In this document: positions 38,170-47,804 of the stretch, in pieces | Layout: each line of letters opens with the position of its first letter | Position numbering within the stretch: position 1 is the first letter of the stretch | DNA from: Bacteroidota bacterium | GTDB taxonomy: Bacteria > Bacteroidota > Ignavibacteria > Ignavibacteriales > Melioribacteraceae | Reading direction: 5' to 3' | Length of the DNA stretch: 64,000 nucleotides | Assembly: GCA_018818165.1 (NCBI GenBank) | Contig: JAHISP010000054.1 | Location: 19,937 to 83,936, forward strand | Translations under genes and position numbers: made by a program | Notes under the pieces: generated by a model | What the model was told of the DNA's origin: nothing | The model's database searches: none | Seen by the model: the letters and a program-made list of their open reading frames with translations, nothing else

Positions 38170-39567
38170 ATGTTAAAACTTCTTATAGAAAAAGAATTAA
38201 AAGAAATAATTGGTTCGCCAAAATTTATAATGATGTTTGCCATAAGCTCAATTTTGATCTTACTAACATTCTATGTTGGAGGAATCAATTACAAAAAAAA
38301 TATTGCCCAACATGAAGCTGCCAAGCTTGAAAATTTACGTTCTATGGAAGGTATAAAAGATTGGCGCCTGATAGAGCACAATATCTATTTGCCTCCGTCA
38401 ATACTAGCTTCTCTTGTAAACGGAATATCTAATGATATTGGCAGAAACGTTGATATGTATGGACGCGGGGAAATTAGACCTCACGGCAGTGTGTATAATG
38501 AAAATCCAGTTTATGCCGCATTCAGATTTTTAGATTTAACTTTTCTGTTTCAAATTGTTCTATCACTTTTCTCTATTCTATTCACTTATAATGCCGTTAA
38601 TGGTGAAAAAGAAAGTGGAACCTTGCGCCTTGTTTTTTCCAATTCAATACCGCGTGGAAAATATATTTTGGGTAAAATACTTGGTTCATATGCAGCGTTA
38701 TCAATTCCCCTTATAATTCCATTTTTATTAGGATGTCTTGTTCTTTCAGTTTTAGGAATACAACTAAAAGGCAGCGAGTGGTTTAGACTTGCACTAATAA
38801 TTAATGCTGGAATTTTGTTCATGGGTGTATTTATAACTTTATCAGTATTTATTTCATCAGTAAGCAGACGCTCTGCGAATTCATTTTTATTACTATTAGT
38901 AATATGGATTTTTGTAATACTTGTAATTCCAAGAGCTGCTGTACTTATATCTGGGCGTTTTATAGATGTTCCACCAATCGACGAATTAAACAACAAAAAA
39001 AATGCTTACAACCGAGAATTAGCTGAAACTGTCTTAAATAAATTGAAAACGTTTAAAGCAGATGGTAATGAAGATTTGTTTGCTCAATTTGAAAAATATA
39101 TGGAAGAAGTGAATGACGATAAAGATGAAAAAATGAATTCTTTTGGGTCAAAGCTTGATGAAGAAAGAAAAAACAGACAAAATGTTCAATCTGATTTATC
39201 TTTAACTTTGGCAAGAATCTCCCCTGCAGCGCAGTTTTCTTTAGCCTCCTCCATTATTGCAGGAACTTCATTAACCCTTTCGCAAGAGTTTTTAAGTCAA
39301 GCAAAAAATTATCAAAATGTATTTAAAACTTTTCAACAGGAAAAATCTGGCGGCAGTAGCGGAGGCGGAATGAAAATGATAATGGTTAACGAAGGAGATG
39401 AACCTCCTGATATTGATCCAACTGAACTACCTGAGTTCGTTTATAAAGAAGCAAATCTCGATTCTATAATTGTGGCGTCACTTGGTGACTTTGGACTATT
39501 AATAATTTATACTTTCATTTTCTTTGCTGGTGCGTATATGGCGTTTCGCCGGTTCGATTTGAGATGA
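38170..39567 (+). CDS. ABC-2 family transporter permease (first of two paralogues)
   Basis: A 465-residue membrane protein: an N-terminal helix (~20-38), a periplasmic segment, then four to five helices (~125-265: FQIVLSLFSILFTYNAVNGE, ALSIPLIIPFLLGCLVLSVL), a large soluble loop (~270-430) and a last helix (~440-460). VNGEKESGTLRLVFSNSIPR is the typical ABC-2/NosY-type loop. TTGAGGAAAAACG precedes the start. It is clearly paralogous to the next gene, and the two probably form a heterodimer. Confidence 0.88.
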   Translation: MLKLLIEKELKEIIGSPKFIMMFAISSILILLTFYVGGINYKKNIAQHEAAKLENLRSMEGIKDWRLIEHNIYLPPSILASLVNGISNDIGRNVDMYGRGEIRPHGSVYNENPVYAAFRFLDLTFLFQIVLSLFSILFTYNAVNGEKESGTLRLVFSNSIPRGKYILGKILGSYAALSIPLIIPFLLGCLVLSVLGIQLKGSEWFRLALIINAGILFMGVFITLSVFISSVSRRSANSFLLLLVIWIFVILVIPRAAVLISGRFIDVPPIDELNNKKNAYNRELAETVLNKLKTFKADGNEDLFAQFEKYMEEVNDDKDEKMNSFGSKLDEERKNRQNVQSDLSLTLARISPAAQFSLASSIIAGTSLTLSQEFLSQAKNYQNVFKTFQQEKSGGSSGGGMKMIMVNEGDEPPDIDPTELPEFVYKEANLDSIIVASLGDFGLLIIYTFIFFAGAYMAFRRFDLR

Positions 39568-39582
39568 TTAAAAGGAGGTAAA

Positions 39583-41049
39583 ATGTTTTCAATTTTAATA
39601 AAAAAAGAATTAATAGCCATATTGCAAAATCCCAAGTTTATAACAACTTTTGCAGTTAGCAGTTTTTTGATAATTCTAAGTGTGCTCATAGGTATAAATG
39701 AGTATAAAAATAATTTAGCTCAATATGATACTGGCATTTCTCTTGCAAAAAGTAAGATTGAAGAATCAAGATCATGGCACTCAATAAATGCCATTGCATA
39801 TAGAAAGCCTGATCCTATGCAAATATTTGTATCTGGAGTAAATAATGATATTGGAAGGTTTTCAAATGTTAGCAGACAAGGCGAAGTAAAACTGCAGAAT
39901 AGTTCATACTCTGATGATCCGGTATTTGCAATATTTAGAAATATAGATTTCGCATTTATAATGACAATTGTTCTTTCACTCTTTGCAATTATGTTTACAT
40001 ATAACGCAGTAAATGGTGAAAAAGAGGATGGCACCCTGCGTCTCCTCTTTTCTAATTCAATTTCAAGGGCTGAATTCATTGCAAGTAAAGTAGTTGGCGC
40101 TTGGTTAGGACTAGTTGTACCACTGCTTATTCCAATTTCAATAAGTTTTCTTCTAATAATTTCATTTGATATAAATTTTAGGTTTTTTGATTGGAGCAGA
40201 GTTTTAACATTAGCCTTTGTTTCCATAACCTATTTTACTTTTTTTATAATTTTTGGAATTCTAGTCTCATCGATAACAAAAAGTTCATCAACTTCATTTC
40301 TATTGTTGCTTACATTCTGGATCATTACTGTTTTTATTATTCCAAGAGTAGGTGTAATTGCTGCGGGACAAATTATTAGGATCCCATCGCATGCAGAAAT
40401 TGAGAGTCAACTGGATGCATTTTCAAAAGACAGCTGGAAAAACTACACTACTCAACTTAGCAAAACATGGAATGAACGCCGCCTTCAAATGGAAGGTATG
40501 TCTGAATCCGAAAAAGCAATGTATGAAGATGATAACAGTTGGGGCTGGATGCAGACGGATGATAAACTTCGTAAAATAAATGAGGAAAATATCACCGACT
40601 ATTCAAGGAAATTATTTGAAGGATATAAAAATAATAGAATTGAATTAAGAAAACTTGCTTTAACACTATCTAGATTTTCACCTGCTTCCGCCTATCAATT
40701 GGCAGCAATGAATATGGCTTCCACTGATATAGCGTTAAAAGTTAGGTATGAAGATGCAATTCAATTATATAAAGAAAAAATCTTATCCCACGCTTCACAA
40801 AAAGCAGAGACTGACGGTGATTCCTTTGGATTAAGGATTAGTATGGATAGTGAAAAAGGTATAAGTGTTGAGGGCGGACGTGATCAGAATATGCTTGATA
40901 CTAGTGAACTTCCTCAATTTGCAGAACCCAGCTATACGTTTGCGCAAATATTTGAACCAACTATAATAGATATCTCAATTCTATTCATTCTATCAATAGC
41001 TTGTTTTGGATTAAGTGTTTATCGATTTTCAAAATTTGATTTACGTTAA
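39583..41049 (+). CDS. ABC-2 family transporter permease (second of two paralogues)
   Basis: A 488-residue permease with the same architecture as its neighbour: KKELIAILQNPKFITTFAVS at the start against KELKEIIGSPKFIMMFAISS there, the shared FAIMFTYNAVNGEKEDGTLR loop, a large extracytoplasmic or loop region (~265-450) and a final helix ending in YRFSKFDLR (RRFDLR in the other). AGGAGG precedes the ATG. It is the last gene of the operon, followed by a bidirectional hairpin. Confidence 0.88.
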   Translation: MFSILIKKELIAILQNPKFITTFAVSSFLIILSVLIGINEYKNNLAQYDTGISLAKSKIEESRSWHSINAIAYRKPDPMQIFVSGVNNDIGRFSNVSRQGEVKLQNSSYSDDPVFAIFRNIDFAFIMTIVLSLFAIMFTYNAVNGEKEDGTLRLLFSNSISRAEFIASKVVGAWLGLVVPLLIPISISFLLIISFDINFRFFDWSRVLTLAFVSITYFTFFIIFGILVSSITKSSSTSFLLLLTFWIITVFIIPRVGVIAAGQIIRIPSHAEIESQLDAFSKDSWKNYTTQLSKTWNERRLQMEGMSESEKAMYEDDNSWGWMQTDDKLRKINEENITDYSRKLFEGYKNNRIELRKLALTLSRFSPASAYQLAAMNMASTDIALKVRYEDAIQLYKEKILSHASQKAETDGDSFGLRISMDSEKGISVEGGRDQNMLDTSELPQFAEPSYTFAQIFEPTIIDISILFILSIACFGLSVYRFSKFDLR

Positions 41050-41063
41050 TCAAGATGAGGATA

Positions 41064-41102
41064 AAGATCAAGATTAAGTAATATTAACTTAATCTTGATC
41101 TT
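41064..41102. terminator. Bidirectional hairpin between the ABC operon and hslU
   Basis: AAGATCAAGATTAAGT (41064-41079) is perfectly complementary to ACTTAATCTTGATCTT (41087-41102), with a 7-base loop. It lies between convergent transcription units. There is no strong T-run on either side. Confidence 0.65.
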
Positions 41103-41109
41103 AGCAATT

Positions 41110-42492
41110 CTACAATATATACTTACTCAAATCACGATCTTTAACTATTGCATCTAACTTTTCATTAACTAGTTTTCCATCTATTATAATAGATTTTATA
41201 TCCATTTTATCAGGTAAATCAAATAAAATATCTTCTAGAAGTGTTGTTAATATTGTGTGCAAACGTCGAGCTCCAATGTTTTCTACTTCTTCATTTACAT
41301 AGGCAGCAGTTCTAGCAACTTCGGAAATAGCTTCATTCGAAAATTCAACATCAACACCTTCCGTTTTTAATAAAGCAGCATATTGTTTCAATAATGCATT
41401 CTCTGGAATTGTTAGAATTTTTACAAAGTCTTCTTCAGTCAAACTTTTAAGTTCAACTCTAATTGGAAATCTACCTTGTAATTCTGGAATTAAATCGGAT
41501 GGTTTTGAAATATGAAATGCTCCAGAAGCAATAAATAAGATGTGATCAGTTTTAACAGCACCATATTTTGTATTAACAGTTGAGCCTTCAACTATAGGTA
41601 GCAAATCACGCTGAACACCTTCACGAGAAACATCAGGACCTCTAGATTCAGTTGAACCTGCAACTTTATCAATTTCATCAATAAAAACCATTCCAGTTTC
41701 TTGAACTCTTCTTATTGCTTCAGTTTGAACTGCATCCATATCTATTAATTTTTGAGCTTCTTCTTGGGATATAAGTTTCCGTGCATTATCAATTGTAGTT
41801 TTGCGTTTTTTCTTTTTCTTTGGCATCATGCTGCTAACTATTTCTTGAATATTCATACCCATGTCATCCATTCCCATTGGGCCCATTACTTGAACTCCAA
41901 TTTGAGGTGCATTGATATCAAACTCAATCATTTTTTCATCCATACTACCGCTTTTAAGTTTTTCTCTCATCCACTCTCGAGTTTTTTCGTTTTGCAAAGA
42001 CTCATTATTAGTTTCTTCTTGTTCTTCGTCAGCGTTTTCATTTGGGTTTGCAATTGGTTTTTTAACTGGCGGTATTAAAATATCAAGTATTCGTTCTTCG
42101 GCTAATATATTAGCTTTTTCTTGAACCTCTGCTTTTTTCTCAGTACTAACCATATTTACAGCAATGTCAGTCAAATCTCTAATCATCGATTCAACATCAC
42201 GTCCAACATAACCAACCTCTGTAAATTTAGATGCTTCCACTTTTATAAAAGGAGCATTAGAAAGTTTAGCTAATCTTCTTGCAATTTCTGTTTTACCAAC
42301 TCCAGTTGGTCCAATAAGAATAATGTTATTAGGCATTATCTCATCTCGTAAATTTTCTTCTACATTTTGGCGGCGCCATCTATTTCTAAGTGCAATAGCA
42401 ACTGCTCTTTTGGCATCATCTTGTCCAATAATGTATTTATCCAACTCTGCTACTGTTTGTGAGGGAGTTAAATTTCCATTTAAATGTTTCAT
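41110..42492 (-). CDS. hslU: ATP-dependent protease ATPase subunit HslU
   Basis: An AAA+ unfoldase that feeds substrates to the HslV peptidase. [20 protein letters not shown] at the start, Walker [10 protein letters not shown], the GYVGRDVES pore loop, Walker [13 protein letters not shown], sensor region [10 protein letters not shown], and the end SKYIL, whose C-terminal residues insert into HslV. The I-domain (~110-250) carries an acidic linker and a KKKKKR run. I take the ATG at 42492, which gives 460 residues; ATGs at 42516 and 42528 are in frame. It follows hslV by about 80 bases. Confidence 0.96.
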   Translation of the reverse strand: MKHLNGNLTPSQTVAELDKYIIGQDDAKRAVAIALRNRWRRQNVEENLRDEIMPNNIILIGPTGVGKTEIARRLAKLSNAPFIKVEASKFTEVGYVGRDVESMIRDLTDIAVNMVSTEKKAEVQEKANILAEERILDILIPPVKKPIANPNENADEEQEETNNESLQNEKTREWMREKLKSGSMDEKMIEFDINAPQIGVQVMGPMGMDDMGMNIQEIVSSMMPKKKKKRKTTIDNARKLISQEEAQKLIDMDAVQTEAIRRVQETGMVFIDEIDKVAGSTESRGPDVSREGVQRDLLPIVEGSTVNTKYGAVKTDHILFIASGAFHISKPSDLIPELQGRFPIRVELKSLTEEDFVKILTIPENALLKQYAALLKTEGVDVEFSNEAISEVARTAAYVNEEVENIGARRLHTILTTLLEDILFDLPDKMDIKSIIIDGKLVNEKLDAIVKDRDLSKYIL

Positions 42493-42571
42493 CAGTTTAT
42501 AACCTTGTGTTTTCATAGCTGTCTGCATAAAATCCAATTTGGAATTTGTACTAACTGCTCAATTTCAAAAT

Positions 42572-43114
42572 TTATTTATCTACTTCTTCAACTGTAATGT
42601 GATCATTTGTGTATATACAAATTTCTCCAGCCGTTTTTAATGCCTCTTCAGCAATTTCTTTTGCTGAAAGATTGCTGTGTTTAATTAACATTTTTGCAGC
42701 AGCGAGTGCATACATTCCACCAGAACCAATTGCGACAATACCATCATCTGGTTCAATAACATCTCCAGTTCCAGAAACAATAAAGGAATTATCAGCCGAA
42801 ACCACCGCAAGCATTGCCTCTAGTTTTCTAAGATATTTATCAGTTCTCCAATCTTTTGCAAGTTCAACAACTGAACGGTTTACGTTCCCTCGGTACTGCT
42901 CCAATTTTTCTTCAAATCTTCCAAGAAGTGTAAAAGCATCGGCAGCAGAGCCAGCAAAACCGCAAAGAACTTTACCATTGTATAGTTTTCTAATTTTCAT
43001 TGAATTACGTTTAACAACAGTATTTCCTAGCGTTACTTGTCCATCACCACCAATAACTGCTTGCCCATTGTGAATTAATCCAAGTATTGTGGTTGATCTA
43101 ATTTTTCTTTTCAT
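42572..43114 (-). CDS. hslV: ATP-dependent protease peptidase subunit HslV
   Basis: The 180-residue peptidase of the HslUV protease, with a proteasome beta-type fold. The N-terminal threonine nucleophile is at TTILG after MKRKIRS, so a seven-residue propeptide would be removed, unlike E. coli HslV where only Met is removed. [27 protein letters not shown] and [13 protein letters not shown] are conserved blocks. The gene is upstream of hslU and follows the foldase gene by 50 bases. Confidence 0.96.
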   Translation of the reverse strand: MKRKIRSTTILGLIHNGQAVIGGDGQVTLGNTVVKRNSMKIRKLYNGKVLCGFAGSAADAFTLLGRFEEKLEQYRGNVNRSVVELAKDWRTDKYLRKLEAMLAVVSADNSFIVSGTGDVIEPDDGIVAIGSGGMYALAAAKMLIKHSNLSAKEIAEEALKTAGEICIYTNDHITVEEVDK

Positions 43115-43164
43115 ATTTTCTCCAATTCTTGCTTATAAAATTAAGCAAATTATATTTCTAAAAT

Positions 43165-45003
43165 TTAAGGTAAATCTTGTTTACTCTTTTGCCACTTTTC
43201 AACCCACTCAATAAAAGTTGGTGTAAGTGGCACTGCAAGTAATCTTCCACCAAAACCCATATATCTGTAAACCATCATGTTATAATTTATAACAGGTAAA
43301 TTATACAAAAGCTTTTCATTAACTTTAACACCAAATTTGTTAGCTAATTTTACAGTATTATCAATCATTTTAGTGCTTAACTTTTTACCCTTAAGTTCTT
43401 TTTTGAGCTCCGATTTTATTTCATTAAAGTCTGCTGGAAGATTAATCTTTTCTTCCTTTTTATCAATTAATTTAAAAACGATGTATTTATTATCAATTTC
43501 AATTGGTCCATAAACTTCTCCAACAGAAAGATTTTTTGCTATTTGTCCAATTTCACCTTTTGAACTAGCTGGAACAAGTCCGCTTTCTGGATTAATATTA
43601 TTTTCACTTGAGTTTGTTAAAGCAAGCTCTTTAAAATCAGCACCCTTATCAATTTCATTAAAAATAGTTACAATTACATCTAGATTATTAGATGATATTT
43701 CAATAATATTAATTAAAGTTTGAGGTGAGCCAAGTGATTTTGAATTAGCATAATAATCTTTTATCTCATCATCTGAAACTTTGGATGAATCGAATAGTGT
43801 TTTTTTGTAAAGTGTTGCTAGATAATTATCGCGCCACATTTGAATATCTTCTTTTACTTCTGGAAGATTTTCCAATCCTTTTTGTTTGGCTTCTTCTTTT
43901 AGAAATTCCAGTTCAATAAATCTTTTTACTCGGCTATTTAACTGAGCGCGAATTTTGTTTGGATCTGTAAAACTTGAATAGAATCCTTCAAAAGCAAATG
44001 AGTATAGAAACTGTTTCAGCGAGATAGGATTATTCTGAAGATGAATAAATGGCAAAGCTAGTGAATCATTTCCAAACTCATTTTTAATGCTCATAAAATC
44101 TTCAGAATCTAAGAAGATACTTTCTCCTGGTTTTACTTTATCTAATTCACCCCTTAGTTTTAATTTTTCAATTAACTTATTAGATAAACTCCAGAACAGT
44201 TCGCCATCAGTTTCTACTTTGCGACCAGGGAAAAAAGATTTATAATATTTTTGATAAACATTATCGTTAGCTCTTGCTTCAACAACACGATTTACATTTT
44301 TTATCATGTTATTTGCTTGTCGTTCATTTTCGATTATTTCATTTTCAATTGAGTAAAGTTTGAATATGTAAAAACCTTCTGGAGATTTTATTGGATTAGA
44401 AACCTCATAAAGTTTAAGATTGAAAAGAGTATCTTCGGCAAGTTCAGCCATCTGTCCAAAATGAATTTGATAAAAAACTGTTTTTTGTAAATCATATTCT
44501 GGACGTTTAACCATAATTGAATCGAACGATGCGCCATTCTTAATTTTAGCTGAAATATTGTTTATCTCAGTTTCATCCATTGAATGGATAAATTTAGTAT
44601 TCAAATAATAAAGGGCTTTCCTTTTTGCTTCTGCTAATGTTTCTGGCGAAATAACAACTTTATTCATTATTTCTTTTCTATAAAGTGCATCACGGAGGTT
44701 CATGTCTTTTATACTTTGAAAAGATAATTGCATTATTTCTGTTGAGTCGAAACCAAGATTTTCCGATTCCAATGCCCAAAGTTTTTCGGCAATAATGGAA
44801 TACAGAGTTTCAGCTTTTAGGCGCTCTTCTCTTCCTTTCATATGACGACCAATTTGGGGAACCATTTCATAGCGTTTTTTGAATTCGCTTACTGTAATTT
44901 TAATTGGACCAATTTCGGCAACAATTTTGTCATCTTCGTATTGTGCAAATACAGAAGTTGATGATATTATAACAAATAAAAAAAGATTAAATAAAAATTT
45001 CAT
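43165..45003 (-). CDS. SurA/PpiD-like peptidyl-prolyl isomerase
   Basis: A 612-residue exported folding factor. The start at 45003 is set by an ATGA overlap with the preceding stop. A signal peptide (to VFAQ) is followed by a long helical SurA-N-like region (ETLYSIIAEKLWALESENLG) and a parvulin-type rotamase domain (~420-520, LINIIEISSNNLDVI, GLVPASSKGEIGQIAKNLS and GEVYGPIEIDNKYIVFKLID). It has no membrane anchor after the signal. Probably a periplasmic chaperone for outer membrane or secreted proteins. The next genes downstream are hslV and hslU, so protein quality control genes are grouped. Confidence 0.85.
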   Translation of the reverse strand: MKFLFNLFLFVIISSTSVFAQYEDDKIVAEIGPIKITVSEFKKRYEMVPQIGRHMKGREERLKAETLYSIIAEKLWALESENLGFDSTEIMQLSFQSIKDMNLRDALYRKEIMNKVVISPETLAEAKRKALYYLNTKFIHSMDETEINNISAKIKNGASFDSIMVKRPEYDLQKTVFYQIHFGQMAELAEDTLFNLKLYEVSNPIKSPEGFYIFKLYSIENEIIENERQANNMIKNVNRVVEARANDNVYQKYYKSFFPGRKVETDGELFWSLSNKLIEKLKLRGELDKVKPGESIFLDSEDFMSIKNEFGNDSLALPFIHLQNNPISLKQFLYSFAFEGFYSSFTDPNKIRAQLNSRVKRFIELEFLKEEAKQKGLENLPEVKEDIQMWRDNYLATLYKKTLFDSSKVSDDEIKDYYANSKSLGSPQTLINIIEISSNNLDVIVTIFNEIDKGADFKELALTNSSENNINPESGLVPASSKGEIGQIAKNLSVGEVYGPIEIDNKYIVFKLIDKKEEKINLPADFNEIKSELKKELKGKKLSTKMIDNTVKLANKFGVKVNEKLLYNLPVINYNMMVYRYMGFGGRLLAVPLTPTFIEWVEKWQKSKQDLP

Positions 45004-45650
45004 TTTGACCATAACTTTATTTTGGGAAATATTTTTGGCACACTATTTTGATAGTCTAAATAGTCACTTCCAAAAATCGTTAATAATTTTTTCTCTTCAT
45101 AATATGAGCCTATGTAAAAATATAGTAGCATATTAATTAGAAAAACAAGATAGAAAAAATCCATAGTAGGACGAAGAATTAAAAACAAAGATGAAAAAAG
45201 GTAAATTGGATGACGTGAGTATTTAAATGTACCTTCAATGCGAAGTTCCATTATTTCATCTAAATCATCAATATGGTAATCTTTTTGTTTGTATCTAAAT
45301 ATCTGAGATATTCCCAAAAATTCTTTCATATTCAAGAATTTTGTAGTCCACAGTAAAGCAATTCCAGCAAAAATTTGGGAAAAGACAATAATAATATCAA
45401 AAGGGTATTGAAGATCATAAATAATATTATCTGGTTTTGGAGATATTATATAAATTAAAAAGAAAATTAGAATTGAAGATAAATTATAGAATAGTCTGTA
45501 AAAAGCTATCTTATCTCCAAGAAATTTGGCTACTTCCAACTTAAATTTATGCGAAGCCAGAATTGAATGTGAAACAGCAAAAATTAAAAATAGTGATGTT
45601 ATTGTTAAAGCATCCAAAAACAAATTAAATTTCCTTTCGTAAGCGAGCAA
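45000..45650 (-). CDS. Membrane methyltransferase of the isoprenylcysteine carboxylmethyltransferase type
   Basis: A protein of ~207-216 residues with five to six membrane helices. The C-terminal part has the ICMT/NnrU signature: KYSRHPIYLFS, then YIGSYYEEKKLLTIFG and DYLDYQNSVP. The family uses S-adenosylmethionine, and the bacterial substrates are mostly unknown. The ATG at 45650 overlaps rpoN by 26 bases; a TTG at 45623, one base past the rpoN stop and preceded by AAAGGA, is an equally likely start. It is translationally coupled (ATGA) to the foldase gene. Confidence 0.8.
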   Translation of the reverse strand: MLAYERKFNLFLDALTITSLFLIFAVSHSILASHKFKLEVAKFLGDKIAFYRLFYNLSSILIFFLIYIISPKPDNIIYDLQYPFDIIIVFSQIFAGIALLWTTKFLNMKEFLGISQIFRYKQKDYHIDDLDEIMELRIEGTFKYSRHPIYLFSSLFLILRPTMDFFYLVFLINMLLYFYIGSYYEEKKLLTIFGSDYLDYQNSVPKIFPKIKLWSK

Positions 45651-47088
45651 CAGGAATCATCATTGCTTCGCGATATTTTGCAACCGTTCTGCGTGCAATC
45701 ATTATCCCTTTTTCATTTAGGAGGTCTTTCAATCTATCATCACTAAGTGGAATTCTCTTCGATTCGCCATCTATATACTCTTTTAGCAAAATTTTAATAT
45801 GCTTATTCGAAATGTCTTCGCCCGAGCTTGTTTCAAGTCCTTCACTAAAAAAATATTTCAATTCATGAATTCCAACAGGACTTTGCACATATTTTCCATT
45901 TACAACTCGGCTAATTGTAGAAATATCCATTTGTATTTCTTCTGCAATATCCTTGTAAATCATAGGTCTTAATGCTTTTGGTCCAATTTCAAAAAATTCA
46001 TACTGTTTTTCAACAATTGCTTGCATAATATGCATTAAAGTATTTCTGCGTTGCTGTATTGAGGCAATAAACCACTTAGCCGATTCAAATTTTTCTCTCA
46101 AAAATTTATGAGTCTCTTTTTGTCTGTCAGAAATTTTTCTTTTTCTTTTATTAGAATCAAGCAATTCAAGATAAGTTGTACTAATAGTTAACGATTGAGC
46201 ACTTTTATCATTTAAGGAAACAATAAAATTTTTCCCAATTTTTTCAACAGTAAAATCAGGGGTTATTTGATTTGCTTCTTCCGATGTAATTGTTCCTTCA
46301 CCAGGTTTAGGATTTAGGCGGTGAATTAAATCAAGAATTTTTTTAAGAGTATCATCGGTAAAATTAAGTTTAGCTTCAATTGATGCATATCTTTTATTTA
46401 CAAAATCATTGTAATATTTAGTTAAAATTTCCTTTGCTAAAAAAGTATAATATGGATCATAAGACAAATTATCTAACTGCACTATAAGACATTCTTGCAA
46501 TGAGCGGCAGGCAATACCTATTGGATCAAAAACTTGTATTTTTCCTAAAAGCTTTTCTGCTTCTTCAAATTCAATTTTTATGTGATCAAATAATTCAAGA
46601 TCTTCAACTATCGATTCAAGATTAACCTTCAAATATCCATCTTTATCCAAACTTTGAATTATCATTTCACCAAGAATTCGTAATTCGCGTGGTAAATCCA
46701 AAAGGTGAAGTTGATCCATTAAACTATCTGTTATTGAAACTTTTGAAGGTGCAACAGGTCTAGTTCTATCATCATCATCGGCACTTGAATTTAACCTATC
46801 AGAATCCAAGTCGCCCTCATTCATGTAGTCTTCAACATCATATTCGTCACTATCAGAACTTGAATCGTAATCGTTATCACCATCTAAGTCAAGTGAATCT
46901 GATTCTTGAGGTTCTTGAATTAGCTCTTCGCTTTCCAACAAACTGTCTTCAAGTAATGGATTTTGTTCCATCTCCTCTTGAATTCTTTGCTCAAGCGACA
47001 TTACATTTAGTTGAAGTAATTTTTGATACTGAATTTGTTGAGGAGATAACTTTTGCGATAAAGATAATTTTTGCGAAAATGATAGCAT
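45625..47088 (-). CDS. rpoN: RNA polymerase sigma-54 factor
   Basis: A 487-residue sigma-54. Region I is glutamine-rich (QKLSPQQIQYQKLLQLNVMS, EEMEQNPLLED), region II is very acidic (~55-110, runs of D, S and E), the core-binding region follows (~120-320), then the helix-turn-helix (IAEEIQMDISTISRVVNGKY) and the RpoN box ARRTVAKYR near the end (MIPVARLRKEI). It needs an AAA+ activator, and none is encoded in this window. It follows the DUF3109 gene by four bases. Confidence 0.96.
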   Translation of the reverse strand: MLSFSQKLSLSQKLSPQQIQYQKLLQLNVMSLEQRIQEEMEQNPLLEDSLLESEELIQEPQESDSLDLDGDNDYDSSSDSDEYDVEDYMNEGDLDSDRLNSSADDDDRTRPVAPSKVSITDSLMDQLHLLDLPRELRILGEMIIQSLDKDGYLKVNLESIVEDLELFDHIKIEFEEAEKLLGKIQVFDPIGIACRSLQECLIVQLDNLSYDPYYTFLAKEILTKYYNDFVNKRYASIEAKLNFTDDTLKKILDLIHRLNPKPGEGTITSEEANQITPDFTVEKIGKNFIVSLNDKSAQSLTISTTYLELLDSNKRKRKISDRQKETHKFLREKFESAKWFIASIQQRRNTLMHIMQAIVEKQYEFFEIGPKALRPMIYKDIAEEIQMDISTISRVVNGKYVQSPVGIHELKYFFSEGLETSSGEDISNKHIKILLKEYIDGESKRIPLSDDRLKDLLNEKGIMIARRTVAKYREAMMIPVARLRKEI

Positions 47089-47092
47089 TTTA

Positions 47093-47656
47093 TTAGACCT
47101 TGTGATTTTTTAACTTGTTGAACCAATTTTCGCCATATTTTCGTTTTAGTCCACCATCGCAAAAATCTGCAATGGAAATTTCAGTAATATTGCCTAGCGT
47201 AATGGCATGTGAACATTCTTCATAAACTTCATATTTTAAAACATCTCCGCCAAATTGATTTATTCTAATTGGAAAAAGATGGCAAGATAAAGGTTTAACG
47301 AAATTTGTATTTTCTTCATAGTAAACTTTTTCGATAGCACATTTGGCAATATCACCTTGGTAATATGCAAAAATACATTCTCTACTATTTATGGCTTTTA
47401 CCATTAAATCGCCTTCTATATCAAAGTAAAATCCATTTTCTTCAATTTCCTTAATTTGTTCTTCATTGAGATATTTTTTTACTCTAGGTAGTACTTCTTC
47501 AATTTTTTCAATTTCTTCTTCAAGTAAAGGAGCGCCGAGATCACTTTCCATTGTGCAGCAAGCACCTTTGCATTTATCTAAATCGCAAGTAAATTTCTTT
47601 TCAAGAATTTCTTTGCCTACTAAAACGTTTTCGATATTTATTAAGTTATTTAACAT
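47093..47656 (-). CDS. DUF3109 family cysteine-rich protein
   Basis: With the ATG at 47656 the protein has 187 residues, the normal length of the family; the frame is open to 47740 but the extra part is not conserved. The cysteine cluster FTCDLDKCKGACC near residue 25 and later cysteines (SRECIFAY, KCAIE, LSCHLFPIRI, EECSHA) suggest a bound metal or iron-sulphur cluster. Bacteroidota carry this family widely; its function is not established. First gene of the minus-strand run to hslU. Confidence 0.82.
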   Translation of the reverse strand: MLNNLINIENVLVGKEILEKKFTCDLDKCKGACCTMESDLGAPLLEEEIEKIEEVLPRVKKYLNEEQIKEIEENGFYFDIEGDLMVKAINSRECIFAYYQGDIAKCAIEKVYYEENTNFVKPLSCHLFPIRINQFGGDVLKYEVYEECSHAITLGNITEISIADFCDGGLKRKYGENWFNKLKNHKV

Positions 47657-47804
47657 ATTTTCTTGATAATTTATTGGAATAATTTTTGTTAAGATACTAA
47701 TTTCGTGCCAATAAATAAAGCAGATTAATTCTATTATCACTATTTTTCTTCACGATATAAAACCAATTGAGTTTAATCTGAAATTAGAAGTAGGAATCTA
47801 GTAA

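Noticed and set aside
38586..38996. Minus-strand open frame inside the first permease
   Set aside because: Shadow of a membrane protein gene; composition reflects the antisense of hydrophobic codons.
42609..43073. Plus-strand open frame opposite hslV
   Set aside because: hslV on the other strand has full family motifs; the opposite frame has none.
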